Assembly (NCBI GenBank): GCA_011055585.1 | Contig: DRGT01000102.1 | Location: forward strand, 1-11,753 | Direction: 5' to 3' | DNA length: 11,753 nt | Source: Candidatus Nitrosopumilus sp. | GTDB taxonomy: Archaea; Thermoproteota; Nitrososphaeria; Nitrososphaerales; Nitrosopumilaceae | Part shown: in pieces, positions 1-6,060 of the stretch | How the letters are laid out: each line of letters starts with the position of its first letter | How positions within the stretch are numbered: the stretch's first letter is position 1 | Position numbers and translations under genes: made by a program | The notes under the pieces: generated by a model | What the model was told of the DNA's origin: nothing | Seen by the model: only the letters and a program-made list of their open reading frames with translations | Databases searched by the model: none

Positions 1-84
1 GGAAATACCTTTTTTATCTATAGAACCCACTACGATGATATTTTCTTGTTCCATTAATTTTTGGATTCCATCAGGAATTATCAC
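1..84 (-). CDS. Partial gene, N-terminus of a probable pyridoxamine 5'-phosphate oxidase-like flavoprotein
   Basis: Only the first 28 codons are inside the window; the gene runs off the left edge. The frame begins with GTG at 84; an in-frame TGA lies seven codons upstream with no ATG between, so this start is the natural choice. The peptide has an amphipathic start (IPDGIQKLMEQEN), then a beta strand (IIVVGSID) and a turn (KKGIS). That matches the first helix and strand of the split-barrel FMN-binding (PNPOx-like) family common in archaea. The assignment rests on this short N-terminal pattern only. An A/T-rich TATA-like stretch lies around 110-118 on the minus strand. The active-site region is outside the window. 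Confidence 0.5.
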   Translation of the reverse strand, partial: MIIPDGIQKLMEQENIIVVGSIDKKGIS

Positions 85-251
85 TATATGATAAAAATAA
101 TTTCAATTTCTAATAAACTGGCATTACAAAAATCAATATTGATAACTAATTTTCTTTAATTTATTATCATGATTTAATAATTTGGGTAATAGCAGAATCA
201 TCTTTGATAATCATGTCCGGTCAATAATAGTTCTAAAATGAATAATTAAAC

Positions 252-470
252 ATGCAAGAATTTCTGGGTATAAGTCCTGAATGGAAACCAATTATTGGCA
301 CAATCTCAGTCATGATCTTGGGTATTTCTCTTCTACTTGTACACAAAAATCTCGTTTTACTTCCAGATGCTATACTATTTGGAGCTGCAGCAATGTGGGT
401 TTCAGGAGCAGTGATTTCTCTATATTGGGTTGTAATGATTGAACGACGAAAACGTCATAATTCCTATTGA
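252..470 (+). CDS. Small two-helix membrane protein, function unknown
   Basis: This is a 72-residue hydrophobic protein I do not recognise by family. Residues 13-30 form one predicted transmembrane helix and residues 36-62 a second, long one containing the small-residue run GAAAMW. The C-terminus is strongly basic (ERRKRH), which suggests a cytoplasmic tail by the positive-inside rule. There is no cleavable signal peptide and there are no metal-ligand clusters. ATG at 252 is the first start after a stop and no Shine-Dalgarno sequence precedes it. The only A/T-rich box at a suitable distance for a leaderless transcript (about 221-230) is weak. The 3' end overlaps a possible 31-aa ORF in another frame. 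Confidence 0.6.
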   Translation: MQEFLGISPEWKPIIGTISVMILGISLLLVHKNLVLLPDAILFGAAAMWVSGAVISLYWVVMIERRKRHNSY

Positions 471-534
471 TCGCCAGAAAGATGTTACAAAGTATAATGG
501 AAAACAAGTTAAGATAACTATAGACGGAATCTAA
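439..534 (+). CDS. Possible 31-aa small protein overlapping the upstream membrane gene
   Basis: A short frame starts with TTG at 439, just after two stops (433-438), and ends with TAA at 532. It overlaps the last 32 bases of the membrane protein gene. The peptide (VIIPIDRQKDVTKYNGKQ, then VKITIDGI at the end) looks like real protein: mixed charge, no low-complexity run, and a beta-hairpin-like C-terminus. It fills most of the otherwise empty gap before the CBS gene. The overlap suggests translation coupled to the upstream gene. Against it are the TTG start, a weak ribosome-binding site and the short length. It could also be the remnant of a longer gene. I know no family for it. Confidence 0.35.
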   Translation: MNDENVIIPIDRQKDVTKYNGKQVKITIDGI

Positions 535-566
535 TTCATACTTCAAATTTGGAAATCAACTCTGGT

Positions 567-576
567 CTTTATTAGT
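567..576 (+). promoter_or_regulatory. Candidate TATA box for the four-CBS gene at 597
   Basis: The A/T-rich element CTTTATTAGT is centred about 26 bases before GTG 597, the spacing expected of an archaeal TATA box on a leaderless transcript. The match is modest and there is no Shine-Dalgarno sequence before the start. Confidence 0.3.
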
Positions 577-596
577 CAAAAATTAAAAAAGTAGTT

Positions 597-1424
597 GTGG
601 TTATTGCAAAAAATTTGATGCATGAACAGATAACAATTCTTAGAGATTCTTCTCTTTCAGATGCAATAAAAAAACTACTTTATTATAACATTAGTAGACT
701 AATTGTTAGAAAAGATCTAAAACCAGTTGGCATTTTAACAGAAAAAGATATTGGCGATTTCTTGTTCAAAGACACTTCAGCTTCAAGTCTGGAACAAATT
801 CCTATAGATAAAATTATGAAACAAATTATTTTCATTGATGGTACTGCCTCAGTACAAGAATGTGCTAGAACCATGATTTCAAAGGGGATTAGTTCTTTAG
901 TAGTTGGTACCTCTGAAAAAGCTGAGGGCATATTAACCAAAACGGACATTGTTGCAAATTATGCAGAAAGCCATGTTGGTGAAAATAAGGTTGTACAAAT
1001 CAAAAATCCAGGATATGTTTCCGTTTCAACAGAGTCCCCTCTTTCAGAAGCAATCCAAAAAATGCTTGAAAATAACATATCAAGAATAATTGTTACAAAC
1101 CAAAACAAAAAACCAATAGGAATTATCACCTTTAGAGACTTTTTTGGGATAACATTACAATTGGCTAGTCAGATAGATGTAACTGAATCTGCGGTTCTTT
1201 CAGGTCAAATGAGAAAGGGTTTTCTCTCCGATGTGGGATTTGGCGGAATCTCATTGGCAAGAGACATTATGACACGTAAAATACTTTCAGTTAGTCCTGA
1301 CGATGATTTATCATATGCATGCAAATTGATGATTACTAATCAGATTAACGGATTAGCAGTTGTAGACAAGGAAGGAAACACTGGAATAATCAGCAAAACT
1401 GACATTGTACAATTCTTAACATGA
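597..1424 (+). CDS. Four-CBS-domain protein, probable adenine-nucleotide sensor
   Basis: This 275-residue protein consists almost wholly of four CBS (Bateman) motifs at about residues 3-58, 67-122, 133-188 and 218-275. Each repeat shows the family signature, ending in a G-I-[IL]-[ST]-x-x-D or F-R-D strand-helix such as GILTEKDI, GILTKTDI, GIITFRDF and GIISKTDI. CBS pairs bind AMP, ATP, SAM or other adenosine ligands in the family. No catalytic or DNA-binding domain is attached, so it probably works by binding a partner. A linker of about 30 residues separates repeats 3 and 4. The start is GTG at 597; an internal ATG follows at codon 8, but starting there would cut into the first CBS repeat. 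The USP gene downstream has its own TATA box, so the two need not be one operon. Ligand and partner cannot be read from the sequence. Confidence 0.85.
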   Translation: MVIAKNLMHEQITILRDSSLSDAIKKLLYYNISRLIVRKDLKPVGILTEKDIGDFLFKDTSASSLEQIPIDKIMKQIIFIDGTASVQECARTMISKGISSLVVGTSEKAEGILTKTDIVANYAESHVGENKVVQIKNPGYVSVSTESPLSEAIQKMLENNISRIIVTNQNKKPIGIITFRDFFGITLQLASQIDVTESAVLSGQMRKGFLSDVGFGGISLARDIMTRKILSVSPDDDLSYACKLMITNQINGLAVVDKEGNTGIISKTDIVQFLT

Positions 1425-1480
1425 AGAGGAGTAGAAGAAATTTTTTCTTAATAACTCATGAAATGATTTTACAAAGAAAT

Positions 1481-1490
1481 TTTTAAAATT
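1481..1490 (+). promoter_or_regulatory. TATA box of the universal stress protein gene at 1513
   Basis: TTTTAAAATT is centred 27-28 bases before GTG 1513. This spacing predicts transcription starting at or within a base or two of that GTG. It supports a leaderless mRNA and favours GTG 1513 over the internal ATGs at 1522 and 1546. Confidence 0.5.
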
Positions 1491-1512
1491 ATCAAAACCG
1501 AAAATCATCTTT

Positions 1513-1974
1513 GTGTCTTATATGCCAAGTCAAGACAGAAATTGTATGGCAACAAAATTAAAGAAAATTCTTGTTCCTTTTGATGGTTCTAAAAACTCAT
1601 TAAAAGGAGTGGATCTCGCTATTAGGCTTGCAACGCCTCACGATGCTTCAGTAACAATTTTTCATGTTGTACCGCTCTCACATAGTTATGGATTTCCGCT
1701 AACAAACGATTTTCATAAACTAGCTCAAAGAAAAGCGAATGGAATTATACAAGATGCCTTAAACTACATCAAAAAAAGAGATGTTCAAATTAAGAGTAAA
1801 ATCCTGTTTGGAGATAAGATAGGAAGTACTATTGTTAAATTTTCTAGCCACAATAAATTTGACCTCATTGTAATATGTTCTCGTGGACTAAGTTCCCGAA
1901 TGGAAAGGTTCCTTGGCAGTGTTTCAAATTATGTTATACATAATTCGAAGATTTCAGTAGTGCTAGTAAGGTGA
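1513..1974 (+). CDS. Universal stress protein (UspA family)
   Basis: A single-domain USP of 153 residues with the alpha/beta Rossmann-like fold. The first strand and adenine-contacting Asp are in KILVPFDGS (residues 18-26, D24). The C-terminal nucleotide loop is CSRG-x9-GS (residues 122-136), where ATP-binding members have G-x2-G-x9-G-[ST]; here the first Gly is Cys122, while G125, G135 and S136 are kept. ATP or AMP binding is therefore plausible but not certain. Family members act in the cytosol as dimers in stress and energy-limitation responses. The start is ambiguous: GTG 1513 fits the upstream TATA box, but ATG 1522 or ATG 1546 (MATKLKKILVP) gives a more typical N-terminus. It faces the SAM synthetase gene convergently. 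Confidence 0.85.
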   Translation: MSYMPSQDRNCMATKLKKILVPFDGSKNSLKGVDLAIRLATPHDASVTIFHVVPLSHSYGFPLTNDFHKLAQRKANGIIQDALNYIKKRDVQIKSKILFGDKIGSTIVKFSSHNKFDLIVICSRGLSSRMERFLGSVSNYVIHNSKISVVLVR

Positions 1975-1982
1975 ACCATATA

Positions 1983-2029
1983 GGATTAAAAAATCAAAAA
2001 ATGAGCAAAACAAACTAACCTCTTTTTTT
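1983..2029. terminator. Bidirectional T-rich terminator region between convergent genes
   Basis: The 57-base gap between the convergent USP and SAM synthetase genes holds T-tracts for both directions. A T7 run at 2023-2029 follows the plus-strand USP. On the minus strand, two T6 runs (complement of 1988-1993 and 1996-2001) follow the SAM synthetase stop. Archaeal intrinsic termination relies mainly on such T-tracts. A small GATT/AATC inverted repeat sits at 1983-1994, but its stem is too short to matter. Confidence 0.5.
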
Positions 2030-2031
2030 AA

Positions 2032-3234
2032 TCACGCAATAGCTACTTTCCCTGAAATCAAATCACTACAAAAAACATCAATGTTTTCCAAATGCCTCTC
2101 AATTATTTCTTCAATCTGTTTCTTTTCTTTAGCGCCAATTTCTGCTCTGTTTTGTAAAATGGGTTGTACCACAACAGCTTTTGGTTCTTTAACTGGGCTT
2201 CCGATAATGTTATACATCCATACAAAAACTTCATCCATTTCTGGAATGGCATTTTGTATTTCATCGGCCAATTTGAAGGAAAGAGCATTGTAGATCTTAC
2301 CAATATGACTTACAGGATTTTTTCCAGCAGTTGCCTCAGCTCCTGCAGGTCTGCTGGGAGAAATAACACGATTTACCATGTTTCCTCTTCCAACCTCCCC
2401 CGAGTCAGCGCTATCTGCGGATGTACCAAGAACAGTGAGGTAAAGTCCGTCTATTCCACTGTTCTCATTATCAAGACAGTTAATCCTTGCATCTATTGAG
2501 AAATCTTCATCCTTTAGATATTCTAAAAGAGAGTTCAGCATCTCCTGTTTTCTTCTAAAATAATTTGCTCCAGATTCCACAAACTTGTCTACAAAAGCCA
2601 TTGCAATTGTTAGATCTAGATGATTTTGATTTCTAAATCCCATAACTTTAACATCTTCACCTGATTCAGGAAATTCTTTTTTGAAGTTCTTTGAATTTAG
2701 ATATTCTTCTGTAGATAGTACAATCGATTCAGTTTTTGTAAATGGTGCATAACCAACAAGAGCAGAGGTATCATTTGATGAAAACATTTTTGGGTCTTTG
2801 AAAACTGATTGTAGTTCTTTTGATGCTGTTCCAATCTCAACTTGATAATCAATATGTTCATCTTCCACAAACCTCAAATTATTTTGAATCCATGATTTTG
2901 CAGAAGAAATTGCAAGATCACCAATTGGGAATTTTTTTTCACCTACTTCAAAAGTAGCCCTGTCACCAAAAATGAGTTTCATTGGTTTGGTAACTTTTCC
3001 TCCAGAAAATTTGTTAATGCTTTGACCTGCAACCAACATACCTTTATCCATATTATGATGTTGAACAGAACCAGTCTCTTTTAGATAGAATTTTGATAAA
3101 TCTACAGATACTTGATTCATGATCAGATCACAAATTGTATCTGGATGCCCAATACCTTTTCTTTCAACTATCTCAAATCGTTTTTTGAAGGTAGGTACAC
3201 TTTTTATCGTTTCAAAGAAAATGTTTTCAGCCAT
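2032..3234 (-). CDS. mat: S-adenosylmethionine synthetase, archaeal type (methionine adenosyltransferase)
   Basis: Makes S-adenosylmethionine from ATP and L-methionine, releasing phosphate and diphosphate, in the cytosol. The 400-residue length is the norm for the archaeal MAT family (COG1812), which is very divergent from bacterial MetK. Family landmarks are all present: GIGHPDTICD (27-36, near-N-terminal catalytic region), NDTSALVGYAP (154-164), the Gly/Ser/Asp-rich loop GTSADSADSGEVGRGN (270-285), and the long conserved block RPAGAEATAGKN followed by HIGKIYN (295-316). ATG at 3234 begins 4 bases after the stop of the small membrane gene upstream, so it is probably the last gene of a three-gene transcript. 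Its product would serve the two SAM-dependent methyltransferases in this window as well as the whole cell. No missing motif or truncation seen. Confidence 0.96.
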   Translation of the reverse strand: MAENIFFETIKSVPTFKKRFEIVERKGIGHPDTICDLIMNQVSVDLSKFYLKETGSVQHHNMDKGMLVAGQSINKFSGGKVTKPMKLIFGDRATFEVGEKKFPIGDLAISSAKSWIQNNLRFVEDEHIDYQVEIGTASKELQSVFKDPKMFSSNDTSALVGYAPFTKTESIVLSTEEYLNSKNFKKEFPESGEDVKVMGFRNQNHLDLTIAMAFVDKFVESGANYFRRKQEMLNSLLEYLKDEDFSIDARINCLDNENSGIDGLYLTVLGTSADSADSGEVGRGNMVNRVISPSRPAGAEATAGKNPVSHIGKIYNALSFKLADEIQNAIPEMDEVFVWMYNIIGSPVKEPKAVVVQPILQNRAEIGAKEKKQIEEIIERHLENIDVFCSDLISGKVAIA

Positions 3235-3238
3235 TGTG

Positions 3239-3463
3239 TTAAAATCTTCTTGCTGGTTTGAACTTACCCTTTTTGAATTGATAAAAAATACGAATAATAA
3301 ACAAAAACCAGATCATGAATAATATAAAAAAAATCAATCGATTGTCGCTTTCTGTTGATGGTGAAATAGGTTCTGGAGATTCTCGTTGCTCTTCAAGTGG
3401 TGAAACTATTACTATGTAAAGTATAATTGGAATAATGATTACTGGTGCTAGTTGAAAAACCAT
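3239..3463 (-). CDS. 74-aa two-helix membrane protein upstream of SAM synthetase
   Basis: Unrecognised small integral membrane protein. Helix 1 spans residues 5-21 (APVIIIPIILYIVIV), then comes an acidic, proline-rich loop (residues 22-40) and helix 2 at 42-62, followed by a basic tail (KKGKFKPARR). The pattern suggests a hairpin with both ends in the cytoplasm and the acidic loop outside. I chose ATG 3463 because it lies 2 bases after the stop of the upstream gene and starts directly at the hydrophobic helix. The frame is open further, to 3589, but that extension overlaps the upstream gene by over 120 bases and is not protein-like. Four bases separate it from the SAM synthetase ATG, so the two are very likely co-translated. 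Confidence 0.6.
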   Translation of the reverse strand: MVFQLAPVIIIPIILYIVIVSPLEEQRESPEPISPSTESDNRLIFFILFMIWFLFIIRIFYQFKKGKFKPARRF

Positions 3464-3465
3464 TT

Positions 3466-3819
3466 TTAGCCCAATCTTTTGTAGGTTTGATGAAATTCTG
3501 TATAAAGAGTGAACGCAATGTCTTGTAGATTGATAATTTGATGTATGTTCTTTTTGCCTTTTGCCATAGATCTCATAATTGTCATACATTTAGCATTCTT
3601 ATTGGCATTTGATTCTCCATCATCAGTCCAAATTTTAAAACACTCTTCAAAATTAAGACAAAGTTTCAAAACAATTATTTCCCAGTCTTCTGTGGTTCTA
3701 GGAATTCCAATGGCTTCAGCTAATTCCATAAACTCATTTTTTCTATCACGTAGTAACAAGTTTAGCGTTTCTCGGACTTTTTTCTCCTCAAACCCTCCAA
3801 TTAACGCAATACGACTCAT
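3466..3819 (-). CDS. Conserved-looking 117-aa hypothetical protein, first gene of the SAM synthetase operon
   Basis: I do not recognise this family. The protein is soluble and mainly helical by its pattern, with an N-terminal MSRIALIGGFEEKK, an amphipathic helix rich in Leu/Arg (residues 14-27), and a mid-section with Trp46 and Trp64 and cysteines at 54, 60 and 78. No metal-binding spacing, signal peptide or membrane segment is visible. The start at ATG 3819 is supported by a TATA-like box about 26 bases upstream (3840-3850), which predicts a leaderless transcript. It stands first in a tight unit: 2 bases before the small membrane gene, which in turn is 4 bases before SAM synthetase. Co-transcription is likely, but nothing in the sequence ties it functionally to SAM synthesis. 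Confidence 0.65.
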   Translation of the reverse strand: MSRIALIGGFEEKKVRETLNLLLRDRKNEFMELAEAIGIPRTTEDWEIIVLKLCLNFEECFKIWTDDGESNANKNAKCMTIMRSMAKGKKNIHQIINLQDIAFTLYTEFHQTYKRLG

Positions 3820-3839
3820 TAAATCAACTTCTCATTAGA

Positions 3840-3850
3840 GTTTAAAAAAC
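3840..3850 (-). promoter_or_regulatory. TATA box for the 117-aa gene / SAM synthetase operon
   Basis: On the minus strand the element reads GTTTTTTAAAC, centred 26 bases before ATG 3819. This is the position expected for a leaderless archaeal transcript and the best promoter candidate for the whole three-gene unit ending with SAM synthetase. Confidence 0.5.
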
Positions 3851-3900
3851 GGCCAGACTATTTTCATGTTTGATTATCAAAGGTTTGCATTATTCTACTT

Positions 3901-4023
3901 TTATTTTACTTCCAGAAAATAATTTTGGGATAGAATTTGTTGTTCAATATCATCTCTAAACATTGGATTTACTAGAGTACATACAATGTTAATTTCTGTC
4001 TCAGGTTTTTTCATGCATATCAT
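3901..4023 (-). CDS. 40-aa small ORF coupled to the PAC2 gene by an ATGA overlap
   Basis: The ATG at 4023 overlaps the TGA stop of the PAC2-family gene in the 4-base ATGA arrangement, and a second in-frame ATG follows at 4014. The frame runs to TAA at 3901. The peptide is protein-like: a polar start (MKKPETE), a hydrophobic strand (INIVCTLVNP), an amphipathic helix (MFRDDIEQQILSQN) and a second strand (YFLEVK). This beta-alpha-beta order recalls the opening of ferredoxin-like folds, for example nucleoside diphosphate kinase, but I do not assert homology. It may be a genuine small protein or the surviving N-terminal part of a larger one; no continuation is visible in other frames downstream. 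The same overlap joins the two genes ahead of it, which argues for a three-gene coupled operon. Confidence 0.5.
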   Translation of the reverse strand: MICMKKPETEINIVCTLVNPMFRDDIEQQILSQNYFLEVK

Positions 4024-4754
4024 CTATAGATTTGAGGAGCTCGTGCTTGCGGTTGTTTTTCGTGTTGTTGCTGTAATGCTTTGACAGTTTCTTCCATAAG
4101 ATTACGATTTTGGATTTTTAATAGCTCTATATTTTTCTGAATGTCTGTGGTATCCACTTTAATATTCAAAATCTTTGCAACAGAGGTTATGGCAACAATT
4201 GAAGCCTCAAGATCAGGTAAAAATGGATGACACTCCACATATAACATAAGTACTGGAATGTTTGATTTTCTAAACACCGAAATTATTGCAGCATCTGTGC
4301 CAAAAATTGAACCTGAAAGAAACTTTGGTATTTCATTCTTGTATAGAGCTTCTTCTAAAGATGGATGAGTGATTAATCCAAAAATTTTGGATTTTTTTGA
4401 GACATGATCTATAATTCCCAGTCCACTTACAATGATAATTTTTGAAATTTTTTGTTTTTTACAAAATCCAAGTGTTGATTGAGCAAAATCATATGCTACA
4501 AACGGATCAAATGGCAAATCCGAAATTATTATGTACAAATTATCCTTATTGTAAATTCTAATTGGTGCCAGTATTTCTCCATTTTCGACAAAAAAAGCTG
4601 AAGGTAAATCAGGATGATCTATTTCTCCAATTTGCTTCATTTTCTGAATATGAATAAGATAAGATATTGTGAAAGTTCCTACTAGTCCGTTACTAGGAAA
4701 TCCTACTATCAAGACTTTGTCATTTCTATTTTTTGTTGATTTTTTGGATTTCAT
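4020..4754 (-). CDS. PAC2-family protein (archaeal proteasome assembly chaperone/activator homologue) with C-terminal HbYX motif
   Basis: A 244-residue member of the PAC2 family (COG2047-like), homologous to eukaryotic proteasome assembly chaperones PAC1/PAC2 and archaeal PbaA/PbaB. The N-terminal strand-loop VGFPSNGLVG (17-26) is the family hallmark. Later features are the ISDLP strand (77-81), VSGLG (109-113), and the C-terminal VECHPFLPDLEAS (173-185), which corresponds to the family's conserved Pro-Asp-x-Glu-Ala region. From about residue 200 a coiled, charged helix leads into a flexible Gln/Pro-rich tail ending Ile242-Tyr243-Arg244. That fits hydrophobic-Tyr-any (HbYX), the tail with which proteasome activators dock into the 20S alpha ring. 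Archaeal PbaB is reported to act as an ATP-independent proteasome activator through such tails. ATG 4754 overlaps the stop of the upstream CBS gene by four bases (ATGA), so translation is coupled. Confidence 0.82.
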   Translation of the reverse strand: MKSKKSTKNRNDKVLIVGFPSNGLVGTFTISYLIHIQKMKQIGEIDHPDLPSAFFVENGEILAPIRIYNKDNLYIIISDLPFDPFVAYDFAQSTLGFCKKQKISKIIIVSGLGIIDHVSKKSKIFGLITHPSLEEALYKNEIPKFLSGSIFGTDAAIISVFRKSNIPVLMLYVECHPFLPDLEASIVAITSVAKILNIKVDTTDIQKNIELLKIQNRNLMEETVKALQQQHEKQPQARAPQIYR

Positions 4755-5932
4755 AACGCTGTAATTGGGAGATTAATTTTTCTTATACTCGTTTTTGAAC
4801 GTCTTTTAGATCTTTTCGAAAGATTTCTGAGCAGTTTTTGACTTAGATTTTCAAGAACTTTGCTTAGATCAAAACCAACTTCCTTGTAGATATACGGAGA
4901 ATGGTGTGGAGTAGTAACCATTATTGATATGTCAAACTTACCTGCCTTTTTACTGCCTGATCTTTGTTGTTTGATTGAAATCTTTGCTTCTTGTATTTCC
5001 GAATATACCTTTTGGATTCGTTTTAGAGTTTTTGTAAATTTTGAAGTAATCAAATCCACATTTCGTTGATCCTCTGGCATTCCAACTATGTAAAGAGGAA
5101 TTTCAGTTTCCATCTTTACACTCAGTAGGCTCATGATATCCCGATATGTAATAATCCCAAGAAGATTTTCTCGCAAATTAACAAGACAACATGTGGTATT
5201 TGTTTTGAGCATTTTTTCTAATATTGAATTTAAATTATCATCTGGAACGCATTGGGGTATACGAGTTGTTCCTATGTTACCTATTTTTGATTGTAAATTG
5301 CGAACTTTTTTCATTCCCATGGCACGTCTGCCTAAACTTTCATGAGGAAGCAAAGCATGGAGAATATGATAAGAGGTAAGAACTTGTTTAATAATGCCTT
5401 TATTTTGTACTGGAAGGTGGTCTATTCTTTTTAAAGTCATAATTTTTCTTGCTGTACTTAATGATTTTTCTGAAGAAATTGTAATTGGGTTTTTAGTGAA
5501 AATTAGATTTGCTTTAATCCATTTATTATCTTTAGAAGAAAGTAATCTCAAAATTTTTTCTGCTTTAATCCCTCCAATAATTTCTCCATTATCAACTACA
5601 GGCACGGTTCTAATTCGATAGTGATTCATAACATTAGCCGCTTTTTGGACATTATCTTTTAAAGTTAAGGCTGGAATAGTTTCAAGAAATGGTTTTACTT
5701 TCATATCTACAATGTCTTTACCCGAAAGTAGCGTTCGAACATTTGTTGTTAAAACGGATTTCCCATTTAGGTAAAATGCATCATATGAATCATTTTTCGA
5801 TAGCTGATTAATAATTCTGGAAACAGAAGAATTTGGTTCAATTATTGTTACAGGTTCAAGTAGAGAATTGATTTTTTTGTAAGAGATATCTTTTAGATGC
5901 TCATATATTGTGTCCGAAATCATAATTTCCAC
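4751..5932 (-). CDS. CBS-domain protein with C-terminal ribosome hibernation factor (HPF/RaiA)-like region
   Basis: A 393-residue protein. Residues 18-71, 78-132, 141-194 and 217-271 are four CBS motifs, several degenerate, the clearest being RTVPVVDNGEIIGGIKA and LLGIITYRDIMSLLS. The linker 195-216 is basic. Residues 278-378 are not CBS. They read as strand (PLYIVGM), amphipathic helix (LITSKFTKTLKRIQKVYSEI), strand (EAKISIKQ), strand (FDISIMVTT) and helix (FDLSKVLENLSQKLLRNLSK), ending in a cluster of Lys/Arg. That is the beta-alpha-beta-beta-alpha layout and charge pattern of HPF/RaiA (S30AE), which bind the small ribosomal subunit and stop translation. The HPF call rests on this pattern, not on a search. 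Inference: an adenosine-ligand sensor gates ribosome binding. GTG 5932 fits a TATA box at 5956-5965; ATG 5923 is the alternative. First gene of a coupled cassette. Confidence 0.75.
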   Translation of the reverse strand: MEIMISDTIYEHLKDISYKKINSLLEPVTIIEPNSSVSRIINQLSKNDSYDAFYLNGKSVLTTNVRTLLSGKDIVDMKVKPFLETIPALTLKDNVQKAANVMNHYRIRTVPVVDNGEIIGGIKAEKILRLLSSKDNKWIKANLIFTKNPITISSEKSLSTARKIMTLKRIDHLPVQNKGIIKQVLTSYHILHALLPHESLGRRAMGMKKVRNLQSKIGNIGTTRIPQCVPDDNLNSILEKMLKTNTTCCLVNLRENLLGIITYRDIMSLLSVKMETEIPLYIVGMPEDQRNVDLITSKFTKTLKRIQKVYSEIQEAKISIKQQRSGSKKAGKFDISIMVTTPHHSPYIYKEVGFDLSKVLENLSQKLLRNLSKRSKRRSKTSIRKINLPITAL

Positions 5933-5955
5933 TTCAAGTTAGTTTCCTTTTTTTG

Positions 5956-5965
5956 CATTAAAAAC
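5956..5965 (-). promoter_or_regulatory. Candidate TATA box for the CBS-HPF / PAC2 cassette
   Basis: The minus strand reads GTTTTTAATG, centred about 28 bases before GTG 5932. This fits a leaderless transcript from the GTG, or a short leader to ATG 5923. It lies in the divergent gap shared with the plus-strand CBS gene. Confidence 0.35.
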
Positions 5966-6060
5966 AATCTCCAGATTTTCAAGATTGATTTTAGGAATTT
6001 TCATTATCAGATATGATATTCAGTTTCAGTAATCAAATACAAGGTTGCTCAACAAATAAT

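Noticed and set aside
160..179. Near-palindrome around TCATGA upstream of the small membrane gene
   Set aside because: Imperfect and made mostly of A/T, which is expected often at this base composition.
2081..2499. Plus-strand open frames opposite the SAM synthetase gene
   Set aside because: They are antisense shadows of a strongly conserved coding sequence, and their translations are Ser/Phe-rich with no family likeness.
3464..3589. Longer version of the 74-aa membrane protein starting at 3589
   Set aside because: The extra 42 residues overlap the 117-aa gene in another frame and are not protein-like. ATG 3463 sits 2 bases after that gene's stop and at the start of the hydrophobic helix.
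6013..6060. N-terminal extension of the plus-strand CBS protein from ATG 6013
   Set aside because: The 16 extra residues do not resemble CBS N-termini and contain no structural pattern; ATG 6061 gives a standard beginning. It remains a formal alternative.
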